In this document: positions 17,378 through 26,334 of the stretch, piece after piece
Layout of the letters: each line of letters begins with the position of its first letter
Numbering within the stretch: position 1 is the stretch's first letter
Source: Actinomadura sp. DC4
GTDB lineage: Bacteria; Actinomycetota; Actinomycetes; Streptosporangiales; Streptosporangiaceae
NCBI RefSeq assembly: GCF_030406325.1
Contig: NZ_JAUEQY010000002.1
Coordinates: 1 to 64,000 of the forward strand
Length of the DNA: 64,000 bases
Direction: 5' to 3'
Notes under the pieces: generated by a model
What the model saw: only the letters and a program-made list of their open reading frames with translations
The model's database searches: none
Told to the model about the DNA's origin: nothing
Program-made: the position numbers and the translations under genes

Positions 17378-18209
17378 GCGTCGTCGTCTCGCCGCCGAGC
17401 TGCGGCGCTACCGCGAGGCCGCGGAACTCACCCTGGACGAGGTGGCCGAACGGCTCGAGTGGTCGAACGCCAAGATCAGCCGGATCGAGAACGCGCGCGT
17501 CAGCGTGCTGCCCCGCGACGTGAAGTTCCTGCTGGGCGTGTACGGCATCGACGGCGAACCGCGCGAGGTCCTGCTCACGCTCGCTCGTGAGGCGCGGCAG
17601 AAGGGCTGGTGGCACTCGTACGGCGAGGCCATCCCATCCTGGTTCGAGGTCTACATCGGCCTGGAGGCGGAGGCGGTGTCGATCCGTCGTTACGAATCCG
17701 AGCTCGTCCCCGGACTGCTTCAGACCGAGGAGTACGCGACAGCGATCTTCCGCGGATTTCTTATGAAGGAAGACGAGATCGAGAAGCGTGTCGCGCTCCG
17801 CATGGCACGCCAGGAGCGTCTGACCGGCGACGATGCTCCACAGCTGTGGATCGTGCTCAACGAGAGCGTGATCCGTCGGATCGTGGGAGGCCCTGCCACG
17901 ATGCACGCCCAGCTCGACCGCCTACTCGACGCCTCACATCTGCCGAACGTCACGATGCAGGTGCTGCCGTTCGCGGCGGGCGCACACCCTGCCATGGATG
18001 GCGCCTTCGTCATCCTGAGCTTCCCCGAGCGCACAGACTCGGACGTCGTCTATCTGGAAGAGCAGACCGGAGGGCTGTACCTGGAGAAGGGACACGAGAT
18101 CGAACGGCATGCCCTGGCTTTCGATCACCTGCGCGCCGCAGCACTGCATCCGGACGCGTCACGGAGGCTCATCTCAGACGTAAGTGATGATTTGTCGCGA
18201 GATGCGTAA
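17349..18209 (+). CDS. XRE-family regulator with DUF5753 domain
   Basis: This 286-residue protein has an N-terminal helix-turn-helix (RRLAAELRRYREAAELTLDE ... WSNAKISRIENAR) and the C-terminal DUF5753 ligand-like domain (GWWHSYGEAIPSWFEVYIGL, YESELVPGLLQTEEYA). This is the classic actinomycete layout in which the regulator is followed by a DUF397 gene, here 23 bp downstream. The ATG at 17349 gives the conserved MPTRSAPTVKRRRLAAELR start. Its 5' end overlaps that of the divergent ATPase gene by 29 bp, so each promoter must lie inside the other gene. Members of this group include WhiJ-like developmental regulators; the specific role here is unknown. Confidence 0.92.
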   Translation: MPTRSAPTVKRRRLAAELRRYREAAELTLDEVAERLEWSNAKISRIENARVSVLPRDVKFLLGVYGIDGEPREVLLTLAREARQKGWWHSYGEAIPSWFEVYIGLEAEAVSIRRYESELVPGLLQTEEYATAIFRGFLMKEDEIEKRVALRMARQERLTGDDAPQLWIVLNESVIRRIVGGPATMHAQLDRLLDASHLPNVTMQVLPFAAGAHPAMDGAFVILSFPERTDSDVVYLEEQTGGLYLEKGHEIERHALAFDHLRAAALHPDASRRLISDVSDDLSRDA

Positions 18210-18232
18210 CGATAGGCGGCGAAGGGAGGCGC

Positions 18233-18358
18233 ATGATGAACTACCCCGGCCCGCCCGGCGCCGACTGGCGTAAAAGTAGCCGGAGCAGCGGCAACGGCGG
18301 CGACTGCGTGGAGGTCACGCGAGTCGACCGCCGGCAGACAGCGGCTGACGACGAGTAG
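18233..18358 (+). CDS. DUF397 protein, partner of the XRE regulator
   Basis: This 41-residue product contains DWRKSSRSSGNGGDCVEVT, the DUF397 signature, but the second half (VDRRQTAADDE) diverges from the usual VRDSK-type strand. AAGGGAGG stands eight bases before the first ATG. In Streptomyces, DUF397 proteins act with the adjacent XRE/DUF5753 repressor as small antagonists or co-regulators. The protein is shorter than the usual 55-65 residues. Confidence 0.8.
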   Translation: MMNYPGPPGADWRKSSRSSGNGGDCVEVTRVDRRQTAADDE

Positions 18359-18380
18359 CACTCCCGAACGAAGGCCTCGC

Positions 18381-18406
18381 GCCCCCGGCCTGCCGTGGCC
18401 GGGGGC
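18381..18406. terminator. Bidirectional hairpin terminator
   Basis: A perfect 10-bp stem GCCCCCGGCC / GGCCGGGGGC with loop TGCCGT lies between the convergent DUF397 and SDR genes. Confidence 0.85.
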
Positions 18407-18416
18407 TTCGCTCTGC

Positions 18417-19349
18417 TCAGACGGCCAGGGTTTCGGCCGTGACCTGCCACAGGCGTTCGGCCTGCTCGGGGTCCAAGGCGTAGGCCGCCACGCCGCGGCG
18501 GGTGCCCGGCTGGTTGAGTTCGGCCTCGTTGCAGTCCTCGAAATAGCGTCCGCCGACGCCGTCCAGCAGCGGGGACGCCGCTGCCAGCACGGACGTCGCC
18601 GCGCCCTGCTCCGGGGTCTTCCACTGCGGCGCGCCGCCGCCGGCCTCGGCGCGGAGGCGCTCCAGGTCCTCGTCCGTGACGTACCGCTGGAGGTTCGTCC
18701 GGATTCCGCCCGGCATCAGGGCGTTGACCAGGATGCCGTCCACCGCCCAGCGGCGGGTCGCCTCCACCGCGAACAGGACGTTGGCGGTCTTCGACTGGCC
18801 GTACGCCGACCACGCCTCGTACGGGCGTGAGTGGAAGTGGACGTCCTCGAAGACGATCGGCGAGCGCAGGTGGGCGCTGGAGCTGACCGACACCACGCGG
18901 GCGCCTCCCGCCGACGCCAGCGCGTCGTGCAGGCCGGTGGTGAGGGCGAAGTGGCCGAAGTGGTTCGTGGCGAACTGCAGTTCCCAGCCCTCCGGCGTAC
19001 GCGTCTCCGGGGCGGCCATCACGCCCGCGTTGTTGACCAGGATGTGCAGCGGGCCGGCCCAGGCGGCGTTGAACGCGGCCACGGAGCCAAGGTCGGCCAG
19101 GTCGAGGTCGGCGACGAGGATCCGCTTGTTGTCGGTGGTGGCGATGATGTCCTCGGCCGTACGCTCGCCGGCCGCACGGTTCCGGACCGCGAGGGTCACC
19201 TCCGCGCCGGCGCCGGCCAGGGCCCGCGCGGTCTCGATGCCGATGCCCGACGCGCCTCCGGTCACGATGGCGCGGCGGCCCGTCAGGTCGACGCCGTCGA
19301 GGACCTCGGCGGCCGTGGTGGCGAACCCGTACGGAGTGGTGATGGTCAT
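18417..19349 (-). CDS. Short-chain dehydrogenase of the retinol-dehydrogenase-like type
   Basis: This complete SDR has 310 residues: cofactor motif TGGASGIG (about 35), NNAGVM (about 105), catalytic serine in VSVSSSAHL (about 150), then YGQSK (about 190). All catalytic residues are in place. Length and spacing match the WWOX/retinol-dehydrogenase-like group common in actinomycetes, and it is probably NADP-dependent. It is divergent from a TetR gene across a 135-bp region with two copies of one palindrome, so the TetR protein very likely represses it. The physiological substrate is unknown. Confidence 0.92.
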   Translation of the reverse strand: MTITTPYGFATTAAEVLDGVDLTGRRAIVTGGASGIGIETARALAGAGAEVTLAVRNRAAGERTAEDIIATTDNKRILVADLDLADLGSVAAFNAAWAGPLHILVNNAGVMAAPETRTPEGWELQFATNHFGHFALTTGLHDALASAGGARVVSVSSSAHLRSPIVFEDVHFHSRPYEAWSAYGQSKTANVLFAVEATRRWAVDGILVNALMPGGIRTNLQRYVTDEDLERLRAEAGGGAPQWKTPEQGAATSVLAAASPLLDGVGGRYFEDCNEAELNQPGTRRGVAAYALDPEQAERLWQVTAETLAV

Positions 19350-19403
19350 GGGTGTTCCCGTCTCGCCGGGCGCCCGCAAAGCGGCGTCCAGCCGGTAAAA
19401 TGT

Positions 19404-19457
19404 AAAGCGGAGGAACCTCCGTTATGCCTCCACACTAAGCGGAGTTTCCTCCACTTA
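19404..19457. promoter_or_regulatory. Two copies of a palindromic TetR operator
   Basis: Site 1 (19404-19424) contains AAGCGGAGGAACCTCCGTT, an inverted repeat centred on AA. Site 2 (19436-19457), read on the minus strand, contains AAGTGGAGGAAACTCCGCTT, which matches site 1 at all but a few positions. Both lie between the SDR and TetR start codons, at a distance that covers both promoters. The natural reading is autoregulation of the TetR gene together with repression of the SDR gene. Confidence 0.8.
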
Positions 19458-19484
19458 GCAACGACCACCCTCCGGGAGGACTCC

Positions 19485-20054
19485 GTGGCCACCGGCGCCC
19501 GACCACTGCGCGCCGACGCGCAACGCAACCGCGACCGCCTTCTGGAGGTCGCCGTACGCGCGTTCTCGCAGGTCGGACCGGACGCCACCCTCGACTCGAT
19601 CGCGAAAGAGGCAGGCGTGGGCATCGGCACGCTCTACCGCCACTTCCCCACGCGCGAGGCGCTGATCGACGCGGCTTACCGCAACGAACTCGCCCGCCTC
19701 TGCGACGCCGCCGCCGAACTCGTGGAGACCCTGCCCCCGGACGAGGCAATCCGTACGTGGATGGACCGGTTCGTCGACTACATGACGACGAAGCGCGGCA
19801 TGTCGGACGCGCTGCGCGCCGTCATCGCCTCGGGCGGCAACCCGTTCGAGGAGAGCCGCCAGCGCCTGACCGCCGGGATCACGACGGTGCTCAAGCCGGG
19901 CGTCGAGGCCGGCACCGTACGCGCGGACGTCGAGCCGGGCGACATCCTCGCGAGCCTGAGCGGCGTCTCCCTCGCCGCCGGCGACCCCTCCCAGCGCGAC
20001 CAGGCCGGCCGCCTCCTCGACCTCCTGATGGACGGCCTCCGTTACCGCCGCTGA
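19485..20054 (+). CDS. TetR-family repressor
   Basis: This 189-residue regulator has the N-terminal helix-turn-helix [27 protein letters not shown] in the canonical TetR position and a helical ligand domain. The GTG at 19485 is preceded by GGGAGGA. It is divergent from the SDR gene, with duplicated operators between them. Its end overlaps the convergent sigma-factor gene by 13 bp. The ligand is unknown; a hydrophobic xenobiotic or the SDR substrate is plausible. Confidence 0.93.
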   Translation: MATGARPLRADAQRNRDRLLEVAVRAFSQVGPDATLDSIAKEAGVGIGTLYRHFPTREALIDAAYRNELARLCDAAAELVETLPPDEAIRTWMDRFVDYMTTKRGMSDALRAVIASGGNPFEESRQRLTAGITTVLKPGVEAGTVRADVEPGDILASLSGVSLAAGDPSQRDQAGRLLDLLMDGLRYRR

Positions 20055-21292
20055 ACCTCGGCGAGCCGGCGGTCCAGGTAGCGGCGTTCGGTGTCGGTCG
20101 TGGTCAGGTCCAGGGCCGAGCGGTACGCGGCGGCGGCCTCCGCGGGCCGGCCGGCGCGGCGGAGCAGGTCCGCGCGGGTCGCGGGCAGCAGGTGGTAGCC
20201 GGCCAGCGCGCCCGAGCTCTCCAGTGACTCCACCAGTCCCAGGCCCGCCGCCGGGCCGTCGGCCATGCCCACCGCGACCGCGCGGTTCAGCTCCACCACC
20301 GGCGACGGGACCAGCCGTACGAGCCGGCCGTACAGCGCGGCGATCTGCGGCCAGTCCGTCTCGGCGGCGGTACGCGCGGTGGAGTGGCAGGCGGCGATGG
20401 CGGCCTGCACCTGGTACGGCCCGGGTGCGCCACGGCGCAGCGCGCCATCCAGCAGGGCCACGCCCTCCTCGATCTCGGCGGAGTCCCAGCGCGTACGGTC
20501 CTGGTCATCCAGCGTCACCAGGTCGCCGGCGGCGTCGACGCGGGCCGCCCGGCGGGCGTCCTGCAGCAGCAGGAGCGCGAGCAGGCCGGCCGCCTCGGGC
20601 TCGGCGGGCATCAGCCGGACGAGGACCCGCGCCAGGCGGATCGCCTCACCGCTGAGGTTCTGCCGCAGCAGCTCCGCGCCCGCCGTCGCCGAGTAGCCCT
20701 CGTTGAACAGCAGATACAGCACGGCGAGCACCGCGGGCAGGCGTTCGGGGAGCAGGTGCGGGGGCGGCACGCGGTACGGGATGGCGGCGTGCCGGATCTT
20801 CTGCTTGGCCCGTACGAGCCGCTTGGCCATCGCCTGCTCGGCGACGAGGAACGCGCGGGCGATCTCGGCGGTGCTCAGCCCGGCGAGCGTGCGCAGGGTG
20901 AGGGCGATCCGGGCCTCCGGGGCGAGCGCCGGGTGGCAGCAGGTGAACATCAGGCGCAGCCGGTCGTCGGGCACGCCGCTGTCGTCGGGCTCCGGCTCGT
21001 GGGCCATGGCGGCGGCCTCCCGCAGCTTGGCCGCGCCGACCGCCTCTCGGCGCAGCCGGTCGATGGCGCGGTTGCGCGCGGCGGTGGTCAGCCACGCGCC
21101 GGGACGGCGCGGGATCCCGTCGCGCGGCCAGCGCCGCAGCGCGGTCGCGAAGGCGTCCTGCGCGCACTCCTCGGCGAGGTCCCAGTCGCCGGTGATCCGG
21201 ATCAGGGTCGCGACGACCTGGCCCCACTCGTCGCGGAACGCCTGGGCGACCGCGGCCTCGACCTCGGCCTCACCGGAGATCAACGAGTCCAT
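20042..21292 (-). CDS. ECF-type RNA polymerase sigma factor with long C-terminal domain
   Basis: This 416-residue sigma factor has region 2 ([38 protein letters not shown]) and region 4 ([20 protein letters not shown]). A C-terminal extension of roughly 220 residues corresponds to DUF6596 with TPR-like helices ([30 protein letters not shown]). This is the large ECF group that usually neighbours a YCII-family gene and has no classical anti-sigma factor; no YCII gene is present here. The ATG at 21292 opens the domain correctly. Downstream regulation is not visible in the sequence. Confidence 0.9.
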   Translation of the reverse strand: MDSLISGEAEVEAAVAQAFRDEWGQVVATLIRITGDWDLAEECAQDAFATALRRWPRDGIPRRPGAWLTTAARNRAIDRLRREAVGAAKLREAAAMAHEPEPDDSGVPDDRLRLMFTCCHPALAPEARIALTLRTLAGLSTAEIARAFLVAEQAMAKRLVRAKQKIRHAAIPYRVPPPHLLPERLPAVLAVLYLLFNEGYSATAGAELLRQNLSGEAIRLARVLVRLMPAEPEAAGLLALLLLQDARRAARVDAAGDLVTLDDQDRTRWDSAEIEEGVALLDGALRRGAPGPYQVQAAIAACHSTARTAAETDWPQIAALYGRLVRLVPSPVVELNRAVAVGMADGPAAGLGLVESLESSGALAGYHLLPATRADLLRRAGRPAEAAAAYRSALDLTTTDTERRYLDRRLAEVQRR

Positions 21293-21332
21293 GCATCCAC
21301 GACGAACGGGAAGGCGCGGGAAGGACGACCGG

Positions 21333-22052
21333 TCACGAGGGGCGCCAGCCGGGGGTGGGCAGCGGCCAGGCCGACGGGGCCGCCGGCCACTCCTCATGCA
21401 CCGAGCCGCCGCGCCCGGTGAGCCAGCCGAGGAGTTCGTGGCCCGGCGCGCTGACCTCCGACCCCTCGCCGAGGGACACGTCGACGTCCATGTCGGTGGC
21501 GCGGACGCGGCCGGCGGCCAGGCCGCCGTCGAGCTGGACGGCGCCCAGAGTGTCCGTCAGCTCCCATTCCACGTACGCCCGCGGCCAGTCGGTGTGGGTG
21601 TAGCCGAAGGCCAGGTCGAGGTGGTGCGCCTCCAGCTCCCGCCAGCGGCGGTTGAGCACGAACCAGGCCGGGTGCGGCCAGCCGGCACGAGCACGGATCA
21701 TGACCGGCCACGCCGACGCGGGCATCGTCCCCGCCTGCAGCGCGAAGCGCTCGACCGCGACGCGCAGCTCCGCGCGCAGCTCGGCGATCGGCCGCCCGGC
21801 GTTGGTCTCGACGCCGGCGTCGCGCGCCGCGTCGCTGGGGTACTGCGGGACCTCCACGCCGGTACGAGCCCATTCGAGCAGGTTCCAGCACGAGTCGGTG
21901 TTCCGTATGAGATGCGCGAGAACGTGCCCGCGCGTCCAGCCCGGGAGCCGCGACGGCTCGCCCAGGTCCCGGTCGGTCAGTTTCGCCGCGGTCGCCGTCA
22001 GGCGCTCGCTCGCCGCGTCGATCTCCGCGAGAGTCTCGCGTACGTCCTCCAC
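21333..22052 (-). CDS. Maleylpyruvate isomerase-family mycothiol-dependent protein
   Basis: This protein of 239 residues has the DinB-like four-helix metal-binding fold of mycothiol-dependent maleylpyruvate isomerases. [19 protein letters not shown] is the signature of the family's first histidine. Further histidines occur at [19 protein letters not shown], completing the usual three-histidine metal site. The GTG at 22052 is preceded by GGAGGAGAG. The gene lies 40 bp upstream of the sigma-factor gene on the same strand, so co-transcription is likely. The family includes thiol S-transferases as well as isomerases; the reaction is not determined by sequence. Confidence 0.87.
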   Translation of the reverse strand: MEDVRETLAEIDAASERLTATAAKLTDRDLGEPSRLPGWTRGHVLAHLIRNTDSCWNLLEWARTGVEVPQYPSDAARDAGVETNAGRPIAELRAELRVAVERFALQAGTMPASAWPVMIRARAGWPHPAWFVLNRRWRELEAHHLDLAFGYTHTDWPRAYVEWELTDTLGAVQLDGGLAAGRVRATDMDVDVSLGEGSEVSAPGHELLGWLTGRGGSVHEEWPAAPSAWPLPTPGWRPS

Positions 22053-22213
22053 CGGTCTCTCCTCCTGCCGTCGGCGCTGCCCATGATGCATCATCCGTCG
22101 CCCCGGCCCGTACGGATGAGACCGGCCAATGGACGGCCCCAAACAGCACAAAAGCACACAAGAAGCCCAATACGGTTATCCAACCGTTATCAATGACTAA
22201 CTGGTCAAATACC

Positions 22214-22241
22214 TACTGGCGAGTTACTTTACTCGTCAGTA
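22214..22241. promoter_or_regulatory. Long inverted repeat in the lipase promoter region
   Basis: TACTGGCGAGT, a six-base spacer, then ACTCGTCAGTA form an 11-bp inverted repeat with one mismatch, inside an AT-rich stretch (about 22180-22260). It lies about 70 bp before the lipase start. The form and position suit a TetR-class lipid or fatty-acid regulator operator. The regulator is not identified in this window. Confidence 0.6.
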
Positions 22242-22309
22242 ACCTCTTGTGTGACCTGGTTCACACTCGTGGCGCACCGTCCCCTGCCTCCAAGCCCCCG
22301 GGAGGATCC

Positions 22310-23197
22310 GTGCCGCCCCGTCTCCGCGCCCTACGGTCTCTGCTCGTCATCGCCACCGCCGCCCTGACCACCTGCGTCATGCTCGGTGGCCCCGCGCACG
22401 CCGCCGGTCCCGTCGACGCCGCCAAGGCCCTCGCCGCTCCGGGCCTGGCCGGCGCGAACAACTGGTCCTGCAAACCGAGCGCCGCGCATCCCCGCCCCGT
22501 CGTCCTCGTCCACGGAACATTCGCCGACGGAACGGTCAACTGGCTCGCTGACGCGCCCATTCTCGCGTCGCGCGGCTATTGCGTCTTCGCGCTGACCTAC
22601 GGCGCCGTGGCCGGCGTCCCGCTGCTCCGCGCGATCGCGCCGGTGGCCGACTCCGCCGCGCAGTTGTCCACCTTCGTCAACGGCGTTCTCGCCGCCACCG
22701 GAACCTCGCAGGTCGACATCGTCGGGCACTCCCAGGGCGGCATGATGCCGCGCTACTACCTGAAGTTCCTCGGCGGTGCCGGCAAGGTGCACACCCTGGT
22801 CGGCCTGGCGCCCTCCAACCACGGCACCACGCTCGACGGCATCGCCACCCTGGCCCAGCAGTTCCCCGGCGCGATCGGCCTCGTCGCCGCCGGCTGCCCG
22901 GCCTGCGCCGACCAGGTCGTCGGATCGCCCGTGCTCACCCGGCTGAACGCGGGCGGCGACACCGTGCCCGGCGTGTCCTACACCGTCATCGCGACGCGGT
23001 ACGACGAGGTCGTGACGCCGTACGCCACGCAGTTCCTCAGCGGGAGCGGCGTCCACAACGTCACGGTGCAGAACCTCTGCGTCGCCGACATCTCCGAACA
23101 CGCCGCGATGGCCTTCGACCCGGTCGTCCTGCACGAGACCGAGAACGCCCTCGACCCGGCGCACGCCTCCAGGACCACCTGCTTCTCCCACGGCTGA
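22310..23197 (+). CDS. Secreted triacylglycerol lipase/esterase, alpha/beta-hydrolase
   Basis: This exported lipase has 295 residues. The GTG at 22310 follows GGAGGATCC and yields a signal peptide cut near GPAHA-A. The mature protein has the oxyanion-hole motif VVLVHGTFADG, the nucleophile elbow GHSQGGMMP, a late catalytic Asp (ATRYDEVVTPY) and a His (DISEHAAM). This is the class of Streptomyces/Propionibacterium lipases related to EstA. Six or more cysteines in the mature part suggest stabilising disulfides. A strong hairpin follows the gene, and a long inverted repeat precedes it. Confidence 0.93.
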   Translation: MPPRLRALRSLLVIATAALTTCVMLGGPAHAAGPVDAAKALAAPGLAGANNWSCKPSAAHPRPVVLVHGTFADGTVNWLADAPILASRGYCVFALTYGAVAGVPLLRAIAPVADSAAQLSTFVNGVLAATGTSQVDIVGHSQGGMMPRYYLKFLGGAGKVHTLVGLAPSNHGTTLDGIATLAQQFPGAIGLVAAGCPACADQVVGSPVLTRLNAGGDTVPGVSYTVIATRYDEVVTPYATQFLSGSGVHNVTVQNLCVADISEHAAMAFDPVVLHETENALDPAHASRTTCFSHG

Positions 23198-23214
23198 CAC
23201 CAGGCCCCGCCAAG

Positions 23215-23252
23215 CGGGCGCCGGGAACCCGAACGCGGGTTCCCGGCGCCCG
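23215..23252. terminator. Perfect 16-bp hairpin between convergent genes
   Basis: CGGGCGCCGGGAACCC pairs exactly with its complement across GAACGC. It lies 18 bases after the lipase stop and next to the end of the convergent HEAT-like gene. Confidence 0.9.
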
Positions 23253-23259
23253 TGCCGTG

Positions 23260-23598
23260 TCAGGCGATCCAGCCGTTGGTACGCGCCTGGTAGAGCTCGT
23301 CCCGCGCCTCGCGGGTGTCGAGCATCTCCAGTCCCCGGATCGCCCAGAATTGCACCGACTCGTCGTCGCTCTCCAGCTCACCGGCCAGCACGCGAAGCGC
23401 ACTCGGCGAGCGCGCCTCGGAGATCAGCTCCAGCAGCCAGCAGCGCAGCTCGTCGTCCTGCTCGCGAGAGAACTCCTCGATGAGCTCGTCGACATAGGCG
23501 TCCGCGTGCTCACGCAGGAAGTCGAAGCCGCGCGTGCTGATGCGGGCATCCGGGCTCCGCATCGACTCCAACGCCTGCGCGAAGCGCTGGTTGGTCAT
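23260..23598 (-). CDS. Small HEAT-like repeat protein
   Basis: This acidic helical protein of 112 residues is made of HEAT-like repeats (DDELRCWLLELISEARSPSA and DDESVQFWAIRGLEML are two units). No catalytic motif is seen. Small HEAT proteins of this size often act as scaffolds or appear as immunity-like proteins in actinomycetes. GGAGG lies upstream of the ATG at 23598. Its neighbour on the same strand is the FAD-monooxygenase, about 60 bp upstream, but a functional link is not evident. Confidence 0.75.
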   Translation of the reverse strand: MTNQRFAQALESMRSPDARISTRGFDFLREHADAYVDELIEEFSREQDDELRCWLLELISEARSPSALRVLAGELESDDESVQFWAIRGLEMLDTREARDELYQARTNGWIA

Positions 23599-23660
23599 CA
23601 GGTCCTCCGCCCACGATTACGAACGCATCGCATCGTAGAGGACAACACCGACGAAAACGC

Positions 23661-24782
23661 TCAGAGCGGACCGGCCCAGTCGAGCTGCCGCGCCAGTTCC
23701 TCCGGCGGGATCCCGGCCGGTGCTCCGGGCGAGCGTCGCGGCGCGCCCCCGGCGGTCAGCCGGGCGCTGTTCGCCACGTTGAGCTCCACCCGAGGCCGCC
23801 GCAGCCGCTCGTACGTCTCGAAGGCCGTGGACGGCGCGTCCCGCAGCGCCTTGGCCAGGATGACCGCGTCCTCCAGCGCCATCGAGGCGCCCTGCCCGGT
23901 GGCGGGCGAGGCGGCGTGCGCGGCGTCGCCGACGAGCAGCATCCGCGCGGTGCGCCAGCGGGCGACCTCCGGCAGGTCACAGGCGTTGGTCACCATCAGC
24001 CGCTCACCGGTGGCGGCGACGATGTCCGCGGCCGGGGTGGCGTCGGGACGCAGCAGCGGCACGAGCCATGCGCGCAGCCGGGCGGGCGTCTCGTCCTCCC
24101 CGGCAGGGCCGGTCACCCGGGCGAACCAGTACGTCTCCCCACCGGGCGAGACGGCGTGCCCGAACGCGACGGCGCTGCCGCGGATCATCTCGATGGACTC
24201 CGCCGCCGCCCCGCGTACCGCCTCGGTCGTGTAGCCGTAGCAGACGCGCTGCCCGGCATAACGCGGCGGAGCGGCCGACGGATCGATCAGTGACCGTACG
24301 GTCGAGTCGATCCCGTCGGCACCGATCAGCAGCTCTCCAGTGGCACTCGTGCCATCGCCGAAGACCGCCGTGACCTGCGAGGAGTCCTCGGTGGCGGAGA
24401 CCAGCCGTTTTCCCTGCCGTACGGCGATGCCCCGGCGCAGCACCTCGGCCCGCAGGGCGGCGCACAGCGAGGCCCGGCGCAGGCAGCGGTAGCGCGTGAG
24501 CGGCTCCTCGTGCAGGCCGAGGGGTACGGAGGCGAGCTCGGCTCCGTCGTGGCCGACGACGCGCATCGTGGTCAGCGGGAATCCCGCCTCGGCCACCGGC
24601 CCGGCGGCGCCGAACTGGGCCAGCGCGAGCATCCCGTTGCTCGCCAGGGTGAGGAACGCGCCGACGTCCTGGTCGCTGCGTGGATGCGCCTCGTACACGA
24701 CGGGCTCGGCGCCGGCCTTGTGCAGGGCCAGCGCCGCCGCGAGCCCGCCGACACCGCCGCCGACGATCAGGATGCGCGTCAT
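23661..24782 (-). CDS. FAD-dependent monooxygenase (PHBH fold)
   Basis: This class A flavoprotein hydroxylase has 373 residues. GGGVGGLAAALAL near the start binds the FAD ADP moiety, GADGIDSTVRS is the DG motif, and LLVGDAAHAASPATGQGAS is the GD motif. All three are intact. The ATG at 24782 lies 19 bp after the stop of the aldehyde dehydrogenase gene, so the two form an operon. Together they may oxidise an aromatic or aliphatic compound. Substrate and product cannot be deduced from sequence. Confidence 0.92.
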   Translation of the reverse strand: MTRILIVGGGVGGLAAALALHKAGAEPVVYEAHPRSDQDVGAFLTLASNGMLALAQFGAAGPVAEAGFPLTTMRVVGHDGAELASVPLGLHEEPLTRYRCLRRASLCAALRAEVLRRGIAVRQGKRLVSATEDSSQVTAVFGDGTSATGELLIGADGIDSTVRSLIDPSAAPPRYAGQRVCYGYTTEAVRGAAAESIEMIRGSAVAFGHAVSPGGETYWFARVTGPAGEDETPARLRAWLVPLLRPDATPAADIVAATGERLMVTNACDLPEVARWRTARMLLVGDAAHAASPATGQGASMALEDAVILAKALRDAPSTAFETYERLRRPRVELNVANSARLTAGGAPRRSPGAPAGIPPEELARQLDWAGPL

Positions 24783-24801
24783 CCGCCCAGTCAACCAGTG
24801 G

Positions 24802-26247
24802 CTAGCCGGAGAACCACCGCATCGGCGTCGGGGCGATGTTGTGATAGATGTGCTTCTGCTCCTGGTATTCCGCCAGCCCGGAGGGGCCCAGCTCACGGCC
24901 GACCCCGGACTTCCCGAAGCCGCCCCACTCGGCCTGCGGGAGGTAGGAGTGGAAGTCGTTGATCCAGACCGTGCCGTGCCGCAGAGCCCCGGCGACGCGC
25001 TCGGCCCGGCCCGCGTCGGTGGTCCAGACCGCGCCGGCCAGGCCGTAGTCGGTGTCGTTGGCGAGCCGGATCGCCTCCTGCTCGCTCTCGAAGCGCTCCA
25101 CGGTCAGCACCGGCCCGAACACCTCCTCCCGTACGACGGCCATGTCGCGCGTGCAGTCCGCGAGCACGGTCGGGCGGAGGAAGAAGCCCTTGGCCAGGGA
25201 GGGTTCCGGCGGGCGCATGCCCCCGGCGAGCAGCCGCGCGCCCTCGGCGAGCGCCCGTTCGATGTGGGCCTCGACCTTGACGCGGTGCTCGGCCGAGACC
25301 AGCGGCCCGCACTCGGTGGCGGGGTCCAGCCCGTTGCCGAGCCGGATCCGGTCGGCGCGCGCGGCGAGTTCGGTGACGAAGCGGTCGTGGATCTCGCCTG
25401 CCACGATCAGCCGGGAGCCGGCCGAGCAGACCTGCCCGGAGTGCAGGAACGCGGCGGTGAGCGCGTAGTCGACCGCGGTGTCGAAGTCGGCGTCGTCGAA
25501 CACGACGTTGGGGTTCTTGCCGCCGAGTTCGAGCGTCACGCGCCGTACGCCCTCGGCGGCAGCGGCCATGATCTCCTGGCCGGTGGCCAGGCCGCCGGTG
25601 AAGGAGATCAGGTCGACGCCGGGGTGGGCGACCATGGCCCGGCCCACGGTGTCGCCCCGGCCGAGCAGAAGGTTGACGACGCCGGGGGGCACCGCCGCCT
25701 CCTCGGCCAGTTCGACGAGCGCGACGGTGGTCAGCGGGGTCAGCTCGCTGGGCTTGAGCACGACCGTGTTGCCGGCGGCGAGCGCGGGGGCCAGCTTCCA
25801 CGACATCTGCAGCAGCGGGTAGTTCCACGGCGTGATCAGCGCGCAGACGCCGACCGGTTCGTGCACGATGCGGCTGACGACGTCGGGCAGGCCCGCGTCG
25901 ACCACACGCCCGGCGTCGGTACCGGCGAGCCCGGCGTAGTAACGGAAGACCGCGGTGACGTCGTCGACGTCGGCCTGGCCCTCCTTGAGCGTCTTGCCGG
26001 TGTCGAGGCTCTCGGACCGGGCGATGAGCTCCCGGTCGCGTTGCAGCAGGTCCGCGACGCGCCACAGCGTACGGCCGCGCTCGACCGAGGGCGTGCGCGG
26101 CCAGGGGCCGGAGTCGAAGGCGGTACGGGCGGCGGTGACGGCGCGGTCCACGTCGTCGGTGGACGCCTCGGCCAGGGTCTCGAGCTCGCGGGCGTCGAAG
26201 GGGTTCACGGTCGGCGACGACGCCTCGGATGAGGAGGCGGTCCACAT
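24802..26247 (-). CDS. Aldehyde dehydrogenase (betaine-aldehyde-dehydrogenase-like)
   Basis: This NAD(P)-dependent ALDH has about 481 residues. TPWNYPLLQ, LELGGKNPNVV (catalytic Glu), HSGQVCSAGSR (catalytic Cys) and REEVFGPVL are all present. The listed start is the ATG at 26247. However, the frame continues upstream in perfect agreement with ALDH N-termini (KDLYIDGMWTAS). The only well-placed initiation position is an ATC at 26269-26271, with GGGAGGAA eight bases before it and no ATG, GTG or TTG in reach. Either a rare ATC start is used or a former ATG mutated. The gene heads an operon with the FAD-monooxygenase. Confidence 0.9.
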   Translation of the reverse strand: MWTASSSEASSPTVNPFDARELETLAEASTDDVDRAVTAARTAFDSGPWPRTPSVERGRTLWRVADLLQRDRELIARSESLDTGKTLKEGQADVDDVTAVFRYYAGLAGTDAGRVVDAGLPDVVSRIVHEPVGVCALITPWNYPLLQMSWKLAPALAAGNTVVLKPSELTPLTTVALVELAEEAAVPPGVVNLLLGRGDTVGRAMVAHPGVDLISFTGGLATGQEIMAAAAEGVRRVTLELGGKNPNVVFDDADFDTAVDYALTAAFLHSGQVCSAGSRLIVAGEIHDRFVTELAARADRIRLGNGLDPATECGPLVSAEHRVKVEAHIERALAEGARLLAGGMRPPEPSLAKGFFLRPTVLADCTRDMAVVREEVFGPVLTVERFESEQEAIRLANDTDYGLAGAVWTTDAGRAERVAGALRHGTVWINDFHSYLPQAEWGGFGKSGVGRELGPSGLAEYQEQKHIYHNIAPTPMRWFSG

Positions 26248-26334
26248 CCCGTCGATGTAGAGGTCCTTGATGCCGAGTTCCTCCCGTCTTCACCCCCCGG
26301 TGCATACGTTTGTAGACAGAGCGGGTGACCAGTG

